A DNA stretch of 59,026 nt from UBA1046 sp050945515 (GCA_050945515.1 JBMNTB010000012.1:1-59026); one strand, 5' to 3'; numbered from the stretch's first letter, positions 1 to 8,607 are shown. Notes: generated by a model from the sequence alone, not told the origin. Program-made: numbers and translations.

Positions 1-2
1 GA

Positions 3-215
3 TTTCAATTGATTGGTGAAAAGAAATTAACTTCTCCGGAAAGAGTTCTTTCAGTTATTCAAGAGTCCTTAGAGCCCCTATCTAAAAGAGATATTATGAT
101 GATTTGTCCAGATATATCACAAAGAACCATCGAAAGAGCTCTAAGAGAATTGCAAGATCATGACAAAATTAAACAAGTGGGACAGGGAAGGTCAACGAAG
201 TACACTAAAATGTAA
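3..215 (+). CDS. C-terminal fragment of a winged-helix protein, probably Fic family
   Basis: The frame is open to the left edge, so this is the C-terminal end of a longer protein whose start lies outside the window. About 70 residues are visible. They form a winged-helix domain: a helix pair around residues 10-35, a recognition-helix-like segment (SQRTIERALRELQDHDKI) and a wing ending in GQGRSTKY. The pattern 'recognition helix, then VGxGRSTxY, then stop' is common at the C-terminus of Fic-domain AMP-transferase-like proteins and of some AlbA_2-type ATP-binding proteins. The Fic core itself is not in the window, so the family is inferred from the tail only. The following 160 bases hold no gene that I can support. 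Confidence 0.5.
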   Translation, partial: FQLIGEKKLTSPERVLSVIQESLEPLSKRDIMMICPDISQRTIERALRELQDHDKIKQVGQGRSTKYTKM

Positions 216-375
216 GAGAACTAATAAAACCGGCAAACAAAATTGTTTGAGTTACATATCTCGTGACCGAGTGCGAGTAGAGAACCAAACTGGATTAGGG
301 TGTTTTTCTTCATTGGTTTTTTTGCTATCATTATTTGTGTAAAGGGAACTAAAGAGAACTAGAGGGACGCACGTT

Positions 376-2043
376 TTGAAAAAGATTAATGATGCCGGCT
401 TTTTAATTTTGGCCATTATGATGTTTTTCTCAATATTCTTTTTCACAGATGTTTTGGATATGCCCAGCATATATCTGTTAGATAGAGATGTTATTTCTTT
501 TTCGGACGGTTGGACCTGGCAAGATGACGGATATCAGGAAAAGTTCCAGTTGCCTTATTATTTTGATGTGGGCGAGTCGGAGCCTTTAGTGATAAGAAAT
601 ACGATCCCTGACGAATTGCCGCACGGCGCAAAATTAGCGATTAAATCCTATATGCAGTCCGTCGTAGCAAAGATTGACGGCGAAACAGTTTATGCGGTAG
701 GGCATGATGGCGATAAATTTTTGGGAAGAGATTTTGCTAATTTTTGGGCTGTTATGAATCTTAATCCTGAACATAAAGGTAAGACCATCGAGCTAACTCT
801 ATTTTCTCATTTACCTGCGTCGAGAGGTTATGCTTCCGAAGTCATTATTACTTCCGGAACAGGCTTAGTGGCGCATATTTTTTCCGTAAAAGGTCTATGG
901 AATGTTTTGTCCATAGCCATTATTATTTTGGGGATTATACTGATTATCAACTGTGTCTTGAGCAGAATATATGGAGAAAAACGTCGAAGCCTTCTTTTTT
1001 TAGGTATCTCCGCCTTACTTGTCGGCAGCTGGTTTTTGGGTGAGTCGGGAATGCTCCAGCTCATAACGGACAACACGTATTATGTTACAAGAATTACGCT
1101 CATTTCAACAGTGCTCAGCCCAATTTCCTTTGGTTTGTATATGCGAGAAGCCCTCCCGATGGAAAAAAAGAGATTTTTTGCCGATTTTTTCACATTATTA
1201 CTCATTGTAAATGCGGCTGTCTGCATGGTTCTTGAATATCTCGACATTTTAAGTCTTCGGGATACACTAGTGACATCGATAGTGTTGATTGTAATCTTCT
1301 GCATTTATTATATAGCCGTTTTTCTCATAGAGGCCCTTTATTATAAAAATGAAAGGGCATCGCATGAATTTAAAGCAGCTTTTATTTTCATGTTCTTTGC
1401 AATTGCGGAGGTCATATTTTATTTTTACAAAAAACAAAAAGGGTCTTCTTATTATATGCTGGCTGGCGCGACTATTTATATCGCTATGGCATTATTCAAT
1501 CAGTATAGGGATTATAGTGAAAGAAGAAGACTCAAAGAAGATAAGGAATACTTTGAGAAGATTGCCTATACAGATGCGCTTACCGGGGGGTGCAATCGGG
1601 CCGGATATGTTAGAGATTTGAAAGATATTGCTAACCCCGAAGGCTTTGCTGTCATACAGGCAGATACCGACAGGCTCAAATATATCAATGATTATTTCGG
1701 CCATTCCCAGGGCGACGTGGCGATTATCGATACATATAAAGTTTTGCACAAAAACTTTGCCAAAATCGGCAAGACTTATCGAATCGGCGGAGATGAATTT
1801 TCGGTTCTCGTTAAAAACGCCAACAGAGATGAAATTGATCTGATTATAGAACAAGTGAAAGAGGAAGTGGCTTTAATCGATAAAGCGAGACCATATGATT
1901 ATTCCATATCTATCGGGGTCGTTAATTATGATTCCACTATTGATAGGGATATTAATGCGGCCATTGTCAGAGCGGACCATAAAATGTATGAGGATAAAAA
2001 GAGACTGAGGGGTACCATACCTCAAAAAATGCCGGTCGTTTAA
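376..2043 (+). CDS. Membrane-anchored GGDEF diguanylate cyclase
   Basis: Predicted to make cyclic di-GMP from two GTP at the inner face of the membrane. Residues 1-30 form a hydrophobic signal anchor. About 30-175 look extracytoplasmic (sensor). About 175-375 contain six or seven hydrophobic helices, as in 7TM-type sensor cyclases. The GGDEF domain covers about 395-550, with the DxLTGxxNR-like entry (YTDALTGGCNRAGY), the substrate-binding stretch DTDRLKYINDYFGH, and an intact GGDEF signature at residues 471-475. No RxxD inhibitory site is visible just before the signature, so product feedback through that site is unlikely. The start is TTG at 376, with only a weak purine stretch (AGAGGG) upstream. 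The small HEYGH gene follows 37 bases later. Family assignment is firm; the ligand is unknown. Confidence 0.9.
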   Translation: MKKINDAGFLILAIMMFFSIFFFTDVLDMPSIYLLDRDVISFSDGWTWQDDGYQEKFQLPYYFDVGESEPLVIRNTIPDELPHGAKLAIKSYMQSVVAKIDGETVYAVGHDGDKFLGRDFANFWAVMNLNPEHKGKTIELTLFSHLPASRGYASEVIITSGTGLVAHIFSVKGLWNVLSIAIIILGIILIINCVLSRIYGEKRRSLLFLGISALLVGSWFLGESGMLQLITDNTYYVTRITLISTVLSPISFGLYMREALPMEKKRFFADFFTLLLIVNAAVCMVLEYLDILSLRDTLVTSIVLIVIFCIYYIAVFLIEALYYKNERASHEFKAAFIFMFFAIAEVIFYFYKKQKGSSYYMLAGATIYIAMALFNQYRDYSERRRLKEDKEYFEKIAYTDALTGGCNRAGYVRDLKDIANPEGFAVIQADTDRLKYINDYFGHSQGDVAIIDTYKVLHKNFAKIGKTYRIGGDEFSVLVKNANRDEIDLIIEQVKEEVALIDKARPYDYSISIGVVNYDSTIDRDINAAIVRADHKMYEDKKRLRGTIPQKMPVV

Positions 2044-2080
2044 AGAATTTATCCTATGCTTAAATACCTCTGCAAGGCTT

Positions 2081-2563
2081 TTGCAGCAGAACATGAAACT
2101 CAAAAGACATAAATTTAATACAACGATAGGGAAAATCGTCATGTACTTAATGCAATGGACATGGGGTATTTTTCAAAATCTGCTGGGCCTTTTACTCCTG
2201 CTTTGCATCCGACACAAAACGCTGCATCATTTTCATGGAGCCGTAATTGTTGAATATCCTGCTCAGAAATTTAAACAGCTTGGGGCCTTCACTCTGGGTA
2301 TGTTCATCTTTTGCAACGATCCGGACCCGGAAACAAAACAAAACTTATTGACGCATGAGTACGGACACACAATACAGTCAATAATTTATGGTCCGTTTTA
2401 TATACCGCTTGTCGGCTTTTGCTCCCTGCGCTGGGCACACACTTATTCAAAAAACAGGGAGCAGTTCAATGCCGCGAACATTTTTTATACTGATAAGTAC
2501 CCGGAAAAACAAGCAAATTACTGGGGTGAGAAAATTTTAGGGCAGAGGGGGATCTACTGGTAG
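2081..2563 (+). CDS. Small membrane protein with HExxH (HEYGH) motif, putative metallopeptidase-like
   Basis: A protein of 160 residues with one clear hydrophobic helix at about residues 18-42 and an HEYGH motif at residues 92-96 inside LLTHEYGHTIQS. HExxH is the zinc-binding signature of gluzincin-type peptidases. The family is uncharacterised as far as I can tell, and I cannot see an obvious third zinc ligand, so peptidase activity is an inference from the motif. It follows the diguanylate cyclase by 37 bases and precedes a strong terminator, so the two may be cotranscribed. The listed start is TTG; an in-frame ATG at 2093 (MKLKRHKF) is at least as likely. Neither has a good ribosome site. 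Confidence 0.65.
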   Translation: MQQNMKLKRHKFNTTIGKIVMYLMQWTWGIFQNLLGLLLLLCIRHKTLHHFHGAVIVEYPAQKFKQLGAFTLGMFIFCNDPDPETKQNLLTHEYGHTIQSIIYGPFYIPLVGFCSLRWAHTYSKNREQFNAANIFYTDKYPEKQANYWGEKILGQRGIYW

Positions 2564-2581
2564 CTGTTTTTGACTACTTGT

Positions 2582-2613
2582 TCCTGCTGGTTAGGTCCGG
2601 CGCAGGATTTTTT
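2582..2613 (+). terminator. Rho-independent terminator after the HEYGH gene
   Basis: TCCTGC (2582-2587) pairs with GCAGGA (2602-2607), and the inner TGG/CCG can extend the stem. A run of six T follows immediately (2608-2613). It lies 19 bases after the HEYGH stop codon on the same strand. Confidence 0.75.
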
Positions 2614-2703
2614 GCACATTGACGATCAAACAGTACAGAAGCCTAAGCGGAGCAGTCATTAACTGGTAGAGAGTGGTGTTAGATATACTCAACTACACGG
2701 AAC

Positions 2704-2793
2704 GATTATCCTACGTGCGTATGGGATTAACTGGCACAAACGAAATTCGTGATCATGAAAGGCTGATTATCCCACGTGGCTTATGGGATTAAC
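2704..2793. repeat. Two copies of a 28-29 bp palindrome-like box (possible operator pair)
   Basis: Copies at 2704-2731 and 2765-2793 share GATTATCC, then ACGTG, then TATGGGATTAAC, with a few differences in the middle. Each copy is itself partly symmetric (ATCC..ACG / CGT..GGGAT). Their starts are 61 bases apart, about six helical turns. They lie 57-146 bases upstream of the eIF-2B-like gene, in the only stretch between it and the upstream terminator. This arrangement suggests binding sites for a dimeric regulator. No regulator gene adjoins them. The rest of 2614-2849 shows nothing I can name. Confidence 0.5.
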
Positions 2794-2849
2794 AAAAAAA
2801 GTCCGCCAAGATACCACGATCCTGACGGAATTTAATCTACAAGAGTGGT

Positions 2850-3923
2850 GTGAAAATGTCTGAACAAAGAAATGATCATGATCTGGCTTTTCTGCTGCGT
2901 TATGAGAATGTGGCCTGGTTCGAGGATGGCAAAGTCAGAATATTAGACCGGCGCCTCTATCCTGCGGCAGTAAAATTCGTAATATGTCATCATTATCAGG
3001 AAGTCGCGCAAGCAATCAAAGATATGGTAACTCAAAGTGCCGGACCCTATACTGCGGCAGCCATGGGCATGGCGCTGGCAGCCTGGGAGTGCCGGCAGCA
3101 ATCCCATGCCCGCCAGCTGGACTTTTTACAGGAGGCCGCCCGCATCCTTTCAACTGCCAGACCTACCACACAGGTACGCATGCGTCAGATTGTCGACAGT
3201 TGTCTCCTCAGAGCCCGCCGGGCATTTGACGAAGGCGAAGACATAAGCACGGCACTGTTTGTTTACGCCTTCGATAATATACAGTATCGTTACAGAGTAA
3301 TGAGTGAGATCGCTGTCAATCTGGTCAATCTCTTCCCCGAGGATGCTAAGATTCTCACGCAGTGTTTCGGAGAAACGATTGTGGGAACAGCATTGCGGGA
3401 AGCTCAAGCCAGGAATCTCAAACTGCAGCTGTTCGTCCCGGAGACCAGGCCTTATCTGCAGGGTTCTCGTCTTACAGCCAGTGTAGCTTACGATATGGGC
3501 TGCGATGTCACCGTCATTACGGACAATATGGTGGCAGCTGCGATCAGGAATAAAGGCATTAATTTCTTTACTTCTGCCGCTGATACTATTTGCCTGGACG
3601 GCGGCATAGTAAATAAAGTCGGCACCTGGCAGATTGCGCTGCTCTGCTCACATTTCGGCATACCTTATTATGTGACCGGCATTCCTGACCGGGGAACTAC
3701 GAGCGAAAACATTAAGATCGAAGAGCGTGATCCGGCCGAAGTATTGTCCTGCAGCGGCAGAAGAATAGCCATGGAGGGAGTCAGTGCCTATTATCCGGCC
3801 TTCGACATAACTCCCCCCGGGCTGGTTAGCGGCATAGTTACCAACAACGGTGTTTTCACGCCGCAAGAACTGTCCGGATACTATGATCAATACCCCGATA
3901 GCGGATTTTACACCGGCGGATAA
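2850..3923 (+). CDS. eIF-2B/MtnA-family protein (sugar-phosphate isomerase-like)
   Basis: Belongs to the IF-2B superfamily (eIF2B subunits, methylthioribose-1-phosphate isomerase MtnA, ribose-1,5-bisphosphate isomerase). The C-terminal Rossmann half shows the family run: ETRPYLQGSRLTA at about 198-210, VTVITDNM at 221-227, the AD..(D)GGIVNKVGT segment at 244-259 and the late PAFDITPPGLVSGIVT. Cys172 (TQCFGE) sits where MtnA has its catalytic cysteine, and Asp245 where MtnA has its catalytic aspartate, so an isomerase role is plausible. The surrounding motifs differ from classical MtnA (no HCNAG), so the substrate is open. The GTG at 2850 and the ATG at 2856 are both possible starts; neither has a strong ribosome site. 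It stands alone on its strand, convergent with the cyclodeaminase-family gene and next to the methyl-transfer island. Confidence 0.8.
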   Translation: MKMSEQRNDHDLAFLLRYENVAWFEDGKVRILDRRLYPAAVKFVICHHYQEVAQAIKDMVTQSAGPYTAAAMGMALAAWECRQQSHARQLDFLQEAARILSTARPTTQVRMRQIVDSCLLRARRAFDEGEDISTALFVYAFDNIQYRYRVMSEIAVNLVNLFPEDAKILTQCFGETIVGTALREAQARNLKLQLFVPETRPYLQGSRLTASVAYDMGCDVTVITDNMVAAAIRNKGINFFTSAADTICLDGGIVNKVGTWQIALLCSHFGIPYYVTGIPDRGTTSENIKIEERDPAEVLSCSGRRIAMEGVSAYYPAFDITPPGLVSGIVTNNGVFTPQELSGYYDQYPDSGFYTGG

Positions 3924-3938
3924 ACAGTGCAATCAAAA

Positions 3939-3968
3939 CAGGAGTGGTATTTTGCTGTACCACTCCTG
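3939..3968. terminator. Perfect 11-bp hairpin between convergent genes
   Basis: CAGGAGTGGTA (3939-3949) and TACCACTCCTG (3958-3968) pair perfectly around an 8-base loop. Read on the minus strand the hairpin is followed by TTTTGATTG, so it fits as a terminator for the cyclodeaminase-family gene. It may also act on the eIF-2B-like gene, which stops 15 bases before it. Confidence 0.65.
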
Positions 3969-4031
3969 CCAATGACTTGTTAATACCGGTCAATTGATAC
4001 CGGTTTTTATGCTCGAAAAGTAGCTTTCTGT

Positions 4032-5078
4032 CTAGAGCTTGAGTTTGATGCCCAGACCCATATCAATAGCTTTGAAGAGGATCTTGTGTCCCATCGAGAC
4101 ATCGTTGGTGGAGATACCGATATTGCTGCAGACAATCAGCTGATCCGGGCTGGTACGGCCTTCCTTAAGGCCGGCCAGAATTTCCCCGGTTTCGCAGAAA
4201 ATCTCCGGCAGACCATCGGGGAAGTAACCCATATCGTCAAACAATTGATGCTCATCAATACTGTCGACAATATATTTATCCGCCTCCAGGGAAATCTCGG
4301 GATCCCAGAAAGTATTGAGATCACAAGGCAAGATAGTCTGGCCCTTGCTGACCCATTCCTTTTTGCCGAAATAGATAGGTTCGCGTACACAGATGGTTGC
4401 AGAGCTCAGTACCTCGGAGCTTTTGACGACTTCTTCAGGCTCAGCTTTGATGATCTCGATATCAACTTCATCCTTGACCTTTTCGATCAATTCATCCATC
4501 CGCTCAGGGATGATGTCGTAAATATAGATGCGCTCCAGTTTTTTCAAAGTATGGCCAACGAAACGGACATGCTCAGTTCCCTGCACACCACAGCCGAACA
4601 TACCGAAAGTCGTTGCGTCCGGATGTAGAGCAGCCGCTGCCAGCACCGTGACGGCCGGCGTACGCATAGCGGTCAGCCAGGCACAGTCCATCACAGCAAC
4701 CGGAACCCCTGTCATGATATCGTTCATCACCAGCAGACCGGTAGTTTGAGGGAGATTGTACTCATCCGGATTTCTCGGAAAACATTCGATCCATTTCATA
4801 CCGCAGGCTAAATTCTTCGGCACATAAGCCGGCATGGCATGGAAAAACACATCATCGAAGGGATGGATGCCGATCTTGGCAGGCATCTCGTACTCTTTAC
4901 GGCCATGGTAGATCATGGCCTGATTGACCAGCTCCAGAGTTTCCTCAATGGTTGGCCCGGCCTCGATACATTCTTTTTGAGTCAGCCAGATAATTTCCTC
5001 ACCCAGCTTAAGCTGTGTCTTGAAAAACTCATGTTCCTGCTCGAACTTCTTGACTAACTCTGCGTCGGCGTAATACAT
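4032..5078 (-). CDS. Ornithine cyclodeaminase / mu-crystallin family protein
   Basis: A 348-residue NAD(P)-dependent enzyme of the OCD/mu-crystallin family. Members include ornithine cyclodeaminase, alanine dehydrogenase-like, ketimine reductase and lysine cyclodeaminase enzymes. The family hallmark MDxxxLTAxRTPA is present at about 130-142, and the nucleotide-binding loop GCGVQG is at 162-167. The N-terminal substrate domain has MPAKIG and FHAMPAYVPKNLACGMKWIECFP, the usual substrate-lysine region. The start ATG at 5078 has AGGAGG-like spacing (GGAGGTTCTT upstream on the minus strand). It is transcribed divergently from the methyl-transfer operon. Because several methylated amines (for example betaines of cyclic amino acids) yield imino or amino acids on demethylation, a role downstream of that pathway is possible but unproven. 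Confidence 0.85.
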   Translation of the reverse strand: MYYADAELVKKFEQEHEFFKTQLKLGEEIIWLTQKECIEAGPTIEETLELVNQAMIYHGRKEYEMPAKIGIHPFDDVFFHAMPAYVPKNLACGMKWIECFPRNPDEYNLPQTTGLLVMNDIMTGVPVAVMDCAWLTAMRTPAVTVLAAAALHPDATTFGMFGCGVQGTEHVRFVGHTLKKLERIYIYDIIPERMDELIEKVKDEVDIEIIKAEPEEVVKSSEVLSSATICVREPIYFGKKEWVSKGQTILPCDLNTFWDPEISLEADKYIVDSIDEHQLFDDMGYFPDGLPEIFCETGEILAGLKEGRTSPDQLIVCSNIGISTNDVSMGHKILFKAIDMGLGIKLKL

Positions 5079-5189
5079 AAGAACCTCCTTTACATTCTTT
5101 TTGTCGAATTTTGTCGGATTTTTTTCATTTTATCACATGTCAAATATTTTAGTAGTCATGATTATATATTAATACTTGCCGTTTGTTTA

Positions 5190-5218
5190 TTCATCGGTGT
5201 ACTCCGCTATGTTATAAT
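5190..5218 (+). promoter_or_regulatory. Putative extended -10 promoter for the methyl-transfer operon
   Basis: A perfect TATAAT at 5213-5218 is preceded by TGT (5210-5212), giving an extended -10 element. At 17 bp spacing the -35 position reads TTCATC, a weak match. The promoter would start transcription about 130 bases before the UroD-type gene. The region also contains the start of the divergent cyclodeaminase-family gene. Confidence 0.5.
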
Positions 5219-5354
5219 TCGATTTCTGGAGCAGTTGGTTTTATTTGGACCATTGCCGATGCCAATTTTGACAAGAGGACTATCACATTTTCAAGCTAAG
5301 TATGATAAAATTAGCTAATGCAATAACGGTTACAATCGAGTTTAACTTATTTGC

Positions 5355-6398
5355 ATGAATATTTACAAAGAAAGGGATGGTGTGACGTATATGGACATGA
5401 AAAAATGGGTGCAGGAAGTAATAGATTCTCCTGTAAAAAAAGCAGTGCCCGTACTTTCTTTTCCCTGTGTTCAACTTTTAGGGGTAGGTGTAAAGGATTT
5501 AATAATGAGTAGTGATCTTCAGGCCAAGGGCATGAAGATGATTGCAGATAGGTTAAATACTTCCGCATCGGTGAGCATGATGGATCTTTCCGTTGAAGCG
5601 GAGGCATTTGGTTCTCAAGTACGGTTTAGCGACGATGAAGTACCTACAGTTATAGGCAGTATTATCAATGACGAAGAAGATGCAGAGCAATTACAGATTC
5701 CGGAAATAGGTGCAGGACGAACAGGGCTATATATTGAAGCTATCGAGAAAGCTTGCAAGCTAATAACAGATCGCCCTATTTTAGCAGGTGTAATCGGTCC
5801 ATTTACTCTGGCAGGCAGGTTAATGGATGTATCGGAAATTATGTATTTTTGCTTTGATGAGCCGGATATGGTACATACAGTTTTGAACAAAGTGACGGAC
5901 TATCTTATTGATTATATGAAGGCATATAAAGCGGTGGGTGCTCATGGTGTAGTTGTTGCGGAACCACTTGCAGGACTATTGACTCCGGCACTTAACGAGG
6001 AGTTTTCAGCTGGATACATGAAGAAAATAGTCGATGAGATACAAGATGATGATTTCATCGTGGTATATCATAATTGCGGTGACGCTGCAGTGCATATGAT
6101 CGACGACATAGCTTATATGGGTGCAGCTGCCTATCATTTTGGCAACACCATCGATATGGTAAAAATGCTGGAGGGCTTACCTACTGATGCTTTGGTAATG
6201 GGGAATATTGACCCTGCCGGTCAATTCTGTAACGGTACTACTGAATCTATTAAGAAGGACACAATGAAATTATTGGAAGCATGTCACATGTATCCGAATT
6301 TTGTTATTTCTTCCGGTTGCGATATTCCACCCATGTCTAATTGGGATAATATTGATGCATTTTTTGAAACCGTGGATGCTTTTTACGCCAATAAATAA
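5355..6398 (+). CDS. UroD-superfamily corrinoid methyltransferase (MtaA/MtbA-like)
   Basis: Predicted to move a methyl group from the methylated corrinoid protein to a thiol or pterin acceptor. The fold is the uroporphyrinogen decarboxylase-like barrel used by MtaA and MtbA. A zinc site can be read as His239-x-Cys241 (YHNCGD) and Cys322 (SSGCDIP), the HxC...C pattern of the cobalamin methyltransferases rather than of haem-pathway UroD. VVVAEPLAGLLTP, the GNIDP segment and the corrinoid context support this. Three starts are possible: ATG 5355 without a ribosome site, GTG 5382 five bases after AAAGGG, and ATG 5391. The family usually begins near MDMKKWV, so 5382 or 5391 is likelier. It is the first gene of the set with DUF2284 and the RACo-like activator. 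In Bacteria coenzyme M is not usual, so the acceptor is open. Confidence 0.85.
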   Translation: MNIYKERDGVTYMDMKKWVQEVIDSPVKKAVPVLSFPCVQLLGVGVKDLIMSSDLQAKGMKMIADRLNTSASVSMMDLSVEAEAFGSQVRFSDDEVPTVIGSIINDEEDAEQLQIPEIGAGRTGLYIEAIEKACKLITDRPILAGVIGPFTLAGRLMDVSEIMYFCFDEPDMVHTVLNKVTDYLIDYMKAYKAVGAHGVVVAEPLAGLLTPALNEEFSAGYMKKIVDEIQDDDFIVVYHNCGDAAVHMIDDIAYMGAAAYHFGNTIDMVKMLEGLPTDALVMGNIDPAGQFCNGTTESIKKDTMKLLEACHMYPNFVISSGCDIPPMSNWDNIDAFFETVDAFYANK

Positions 6399-6464
6399 CA
6401 GGTTATCAGACATATACTGATAAACTTCCTGGCTTGTGAAAGCATAATAGCTTAGGAGTAGGTA

Positions 6465-7010
6465 ATGGTCCCAAACGAGATCCTGATCCGGGCAGCGTTA
6501 GAGCAAGGCGCAGATAATGCTGCTATTATTGAAGTGTCGGAGATTGCATTTCGACCTGAGTTTCGAGAAGCTTGCATCCAGAATACTTGCGGGAAATACG
6601 GAAAGTGCTGGATGTGTCCTCCTGACGTTGGGGATATTTATACTTTGATTGAGGAGGCTAAGACCTATCGCTATGCTCTCGTTTATCAAAGTATTGGTCA
6701 GCTGGAGGACTCCTTTGATATTGAGGGAATGCAGGAGGCGGCCAAAGTTCACAAAGATCTTACGTTGAGGCTTGCAGCACAATTTGAATCTATCCTGGAT
6801 TCACCGCTGAAGATGGGAGCGGGCGGGTGCCATATCTGTGAACGCTGTGCGCGCATAGATAACATGCCATGTTTACATCCATCTAAAGCTATAATCTCTA
6901 TGGAAGCTTATGGCATTGCGGTGTCAGAACTGGCACCGCTTTGTGGTATGAAGTATATCAACGGCCCTAATACTGTAACTTATTTTGGAGCATTTTTATT
7001 TAATTCCTAG
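6465..7010 (+). CDS. DUF2284 cysteine-rich metal-binding protein
   Basis: A 181-residue protein rich in ordered cysteines: Cys37, Cys42, Cys48 and Cys51 (the CGKYGKCWMCPP run), then Cys122, Cys125, Cys128 and Cys136 (GCHICERCARIDNMPC), and Cys160 (PLCGMKY). This is the pattern of DUF2284, predicted to bind iron-sulfur clusters or other metals. Such genes are often found next to corrinoid methyltransferases in anaerobes. A role in electron delivery or corrinoid repair is an inference from that context; no function is established to my knowledge. The start ATG has a good ribosome site (TAGGAGTAGGTA). It lies 66 bases after the UroD-type gene and 31 bases before the RACo-like gene. Confidence 0.85.
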   Translation: MVPNEILIRAALEQGADNAAIIEVSEIAFRPEFREACIQNTCGKYGKCWMCPPDVGDIYTLIEEAKTYRYALVYQSIGQLEDSFDIEGMQEAAKVHKDLTLRLAAQFESILDSPLKMGAGGCHICERCARIDNMPCLHPSKAIISMEAYGIAVSELAPLCGMKYINGPNTVTYFGAFLFNS

Positions 7011-7041
7011 TTATTTGCGTGACTAAATTTGAGGGAGTCAT

Positions 7042-8571
7042 ATGCTGATTGACGTTAAGATATTGCATAACAATGTTGAACAGTTAGTTCAAGTACCTCG
7101 AGGGACACTGCTTTCGGATGTTTTGGAGCGAAATGGTCCTGGATTCGAATTGCCGTGCGGAGGCAAATTAATCTGTAGACGCTGTCAGGTGCAAGTAACG
7201 GGGGAAGTATCTGCTCCAACGGAGGTGGAACTTGCAACCTTTACACCTCAAGAGCTGGCTCAAGGTTTTCGCTTGGCCTGTGCGACCAGGGCGGAAGGTG
7301 ATGTTACGATCGAATACAGTACATCAAGTATGTACAATATTGCTATCAAAGGTGAAGGACAGGAGTTGGTAGCAGATCCATTATTTCAGCGCTATGGAAT
7401 TGCAGTGGATATAGGAACTACCACAATCTGCGTTTCTCTGTTCGATGCAGACGGGTTGATAGACAGTACTGCAATGAAAAATCCACAGGCATTTTACGGG
7501 TTGGACGTTATTAGCCGCATTGAATCTGCACTTGCTGGTAAAGGTGAAGCATTGCAAAATGCGGTGTGTTCTGCAATAAAGGAACTCTTAAACAGTTTGC
7601 TTGTAAATTCCGAGATTGGAAGCGACGAAATAGATGCAGCGATTATCACCGGAAATACTACTATGTTGTATCTGCTTGTAGGTCAGAACCCTGAGACACT
7701 TTCCCATGCTCCTTTTATTGCGGACCGATTATTCGGAGAATATGTTCCCGCAGAATTATTGTTTGGTGACTTAAAGATAAACGATGATTTAAAAATTTAT
7801 CTTCCTCACTGTATCGCAGCCTTTGTTGGAGCGGATATTACAACAGCGATTTTAGCTAGCGGCATTTGTGAGAATAATGAAAAGTCACTGCTGGTTGACA
7901 TTGGAACTAATGGTGAAATGGCTTTATGGCATGATAAGTGTTTATATGCGTGTTCGACTGCGGCGGGCCCTGCTTTTGAAGGCGGAGAGCTTTCCTGCGG
8001 CGTACCCGGCATTAAGGGAGCGATTGACCATATTTGGCTAGAAAATGACAACGTTGAATATTCCAGCCTTGCCGGATCCAGCCCGATAGGCATTTGCGGT
8101 AGCGGTATTGTGGATGCTCTCTCGGTTATGCTTAAACTGGAAGTCATTGATGAAACCGGAGCCTTTCAAGAGGGATCACAATTTGATATTGCAGAAAATG
8201 TTCACGTAAACCAAGTGGATGTTAGAAAAATGCAACTTGCGAAAAGTGCTATTAGGGCAGGGATGGAGACATTAATACACATTGCAGGACTAGATTGGCA
8301 GGATATTGATCATCTCTACATAGCAGGTGGATTCGGTAGTTATCTTAATTTAGAAAGCGCAGCAGATATTGGGCTAATACCTCCCTCAGTATTGAACAGA
8401 ACTAAGGTTATTGGGAATGCTGCTCTTACAGGAGCATCCATGATGCTGTTGCAACAAGGACTAATCGAAACAACAGAAAAGCTTATAGAAAATACTCAGG
8501 TTGTATCATTGGAAAAAGACCCTGTATTTATGGAACAGTATATTGAGAATATGCTTTTTAGTTTTAATTAG
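7042..8571 (+). CDS. RACo-like reductive activator of corrinoid proteins (2Fe-2S + ASKHA)
   Basis: Reactivates corrinoid proteins that have been oxidised to Co(II), using ATP and a low-potential electron. Residues 1-95 are a plant-type 2Fe-2S ferredoxin domain with ligands Cys39, Cys45, Cys48 and Cys80 (CX5CX2C...C). Residues from about 118 form an actin-like ATPase: phosphate-1 loop AVDIGTTT (121-128), a second phosphate loop in LLVDIGTNGEM, and the adenosine motif YIAGGFGSYL near 430. At 509 residues it is shorter than characterised RACo proteins (about 600 or more), because the linker between ferredoxin and ATPase parts is short. RamA-type 4Fe-4S cysteines are absent at the C-terminus. Context with corrinoid protein and two MttB genes fits well. 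Confidence 0.9.
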   Translation: MLIDVKILHNNVEQLVQVPRGTLLSDVLERNGPGFELPCGGKLICRRCQVQVTGEVSAPTEVELATFTPQELAQGFRLACATRAEGDVTIEYSTSSMYNIAIKGEGQELVADPLFQRYGIAVDIGTTTICVSLFDADGLIDSTAMKNPQAFYGLDVISRIESALAGKGEALQNAVCSAIKELLNSLLVNSEIGSDEIDAAIITGNTTMLYLLVGQNPETLSHAPFIADRLFGEYVPAELLFGDLKINDDLKIYLPHCIAAFVGADITTAILASGICENNEKSLLVDIGTNGEMALWHDKCLYACSTAAGPAFEGGELSCGVPGIKGAIDHIWLENDNVEYSSLAGSSPIGICGSGIVDALSVMLKLEVIDETGAFQEGSQFDIAENVHVNQVDVRKMQLAKSAIRAGMETLIHIAGLDWQDIDHLYIAGGFGSYLNLESAADIGLIPPSVLNRTKVIGNAALTGASMMLLQQGLIETTEKLIENTQVVSLEKDPVFMEQYIENMLFSFN

Positions 8572-8607
8572 AATAGTGAATAATTATCAAAATAAATTGC
8601 ATATTGC

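Noticed and set aside
4086..4628. 180-codon plus-strand frame inside the cyclodeaminase-family gene
   Set aside because: Shadow of a well-supported minus-strand gene with complete family motifs.
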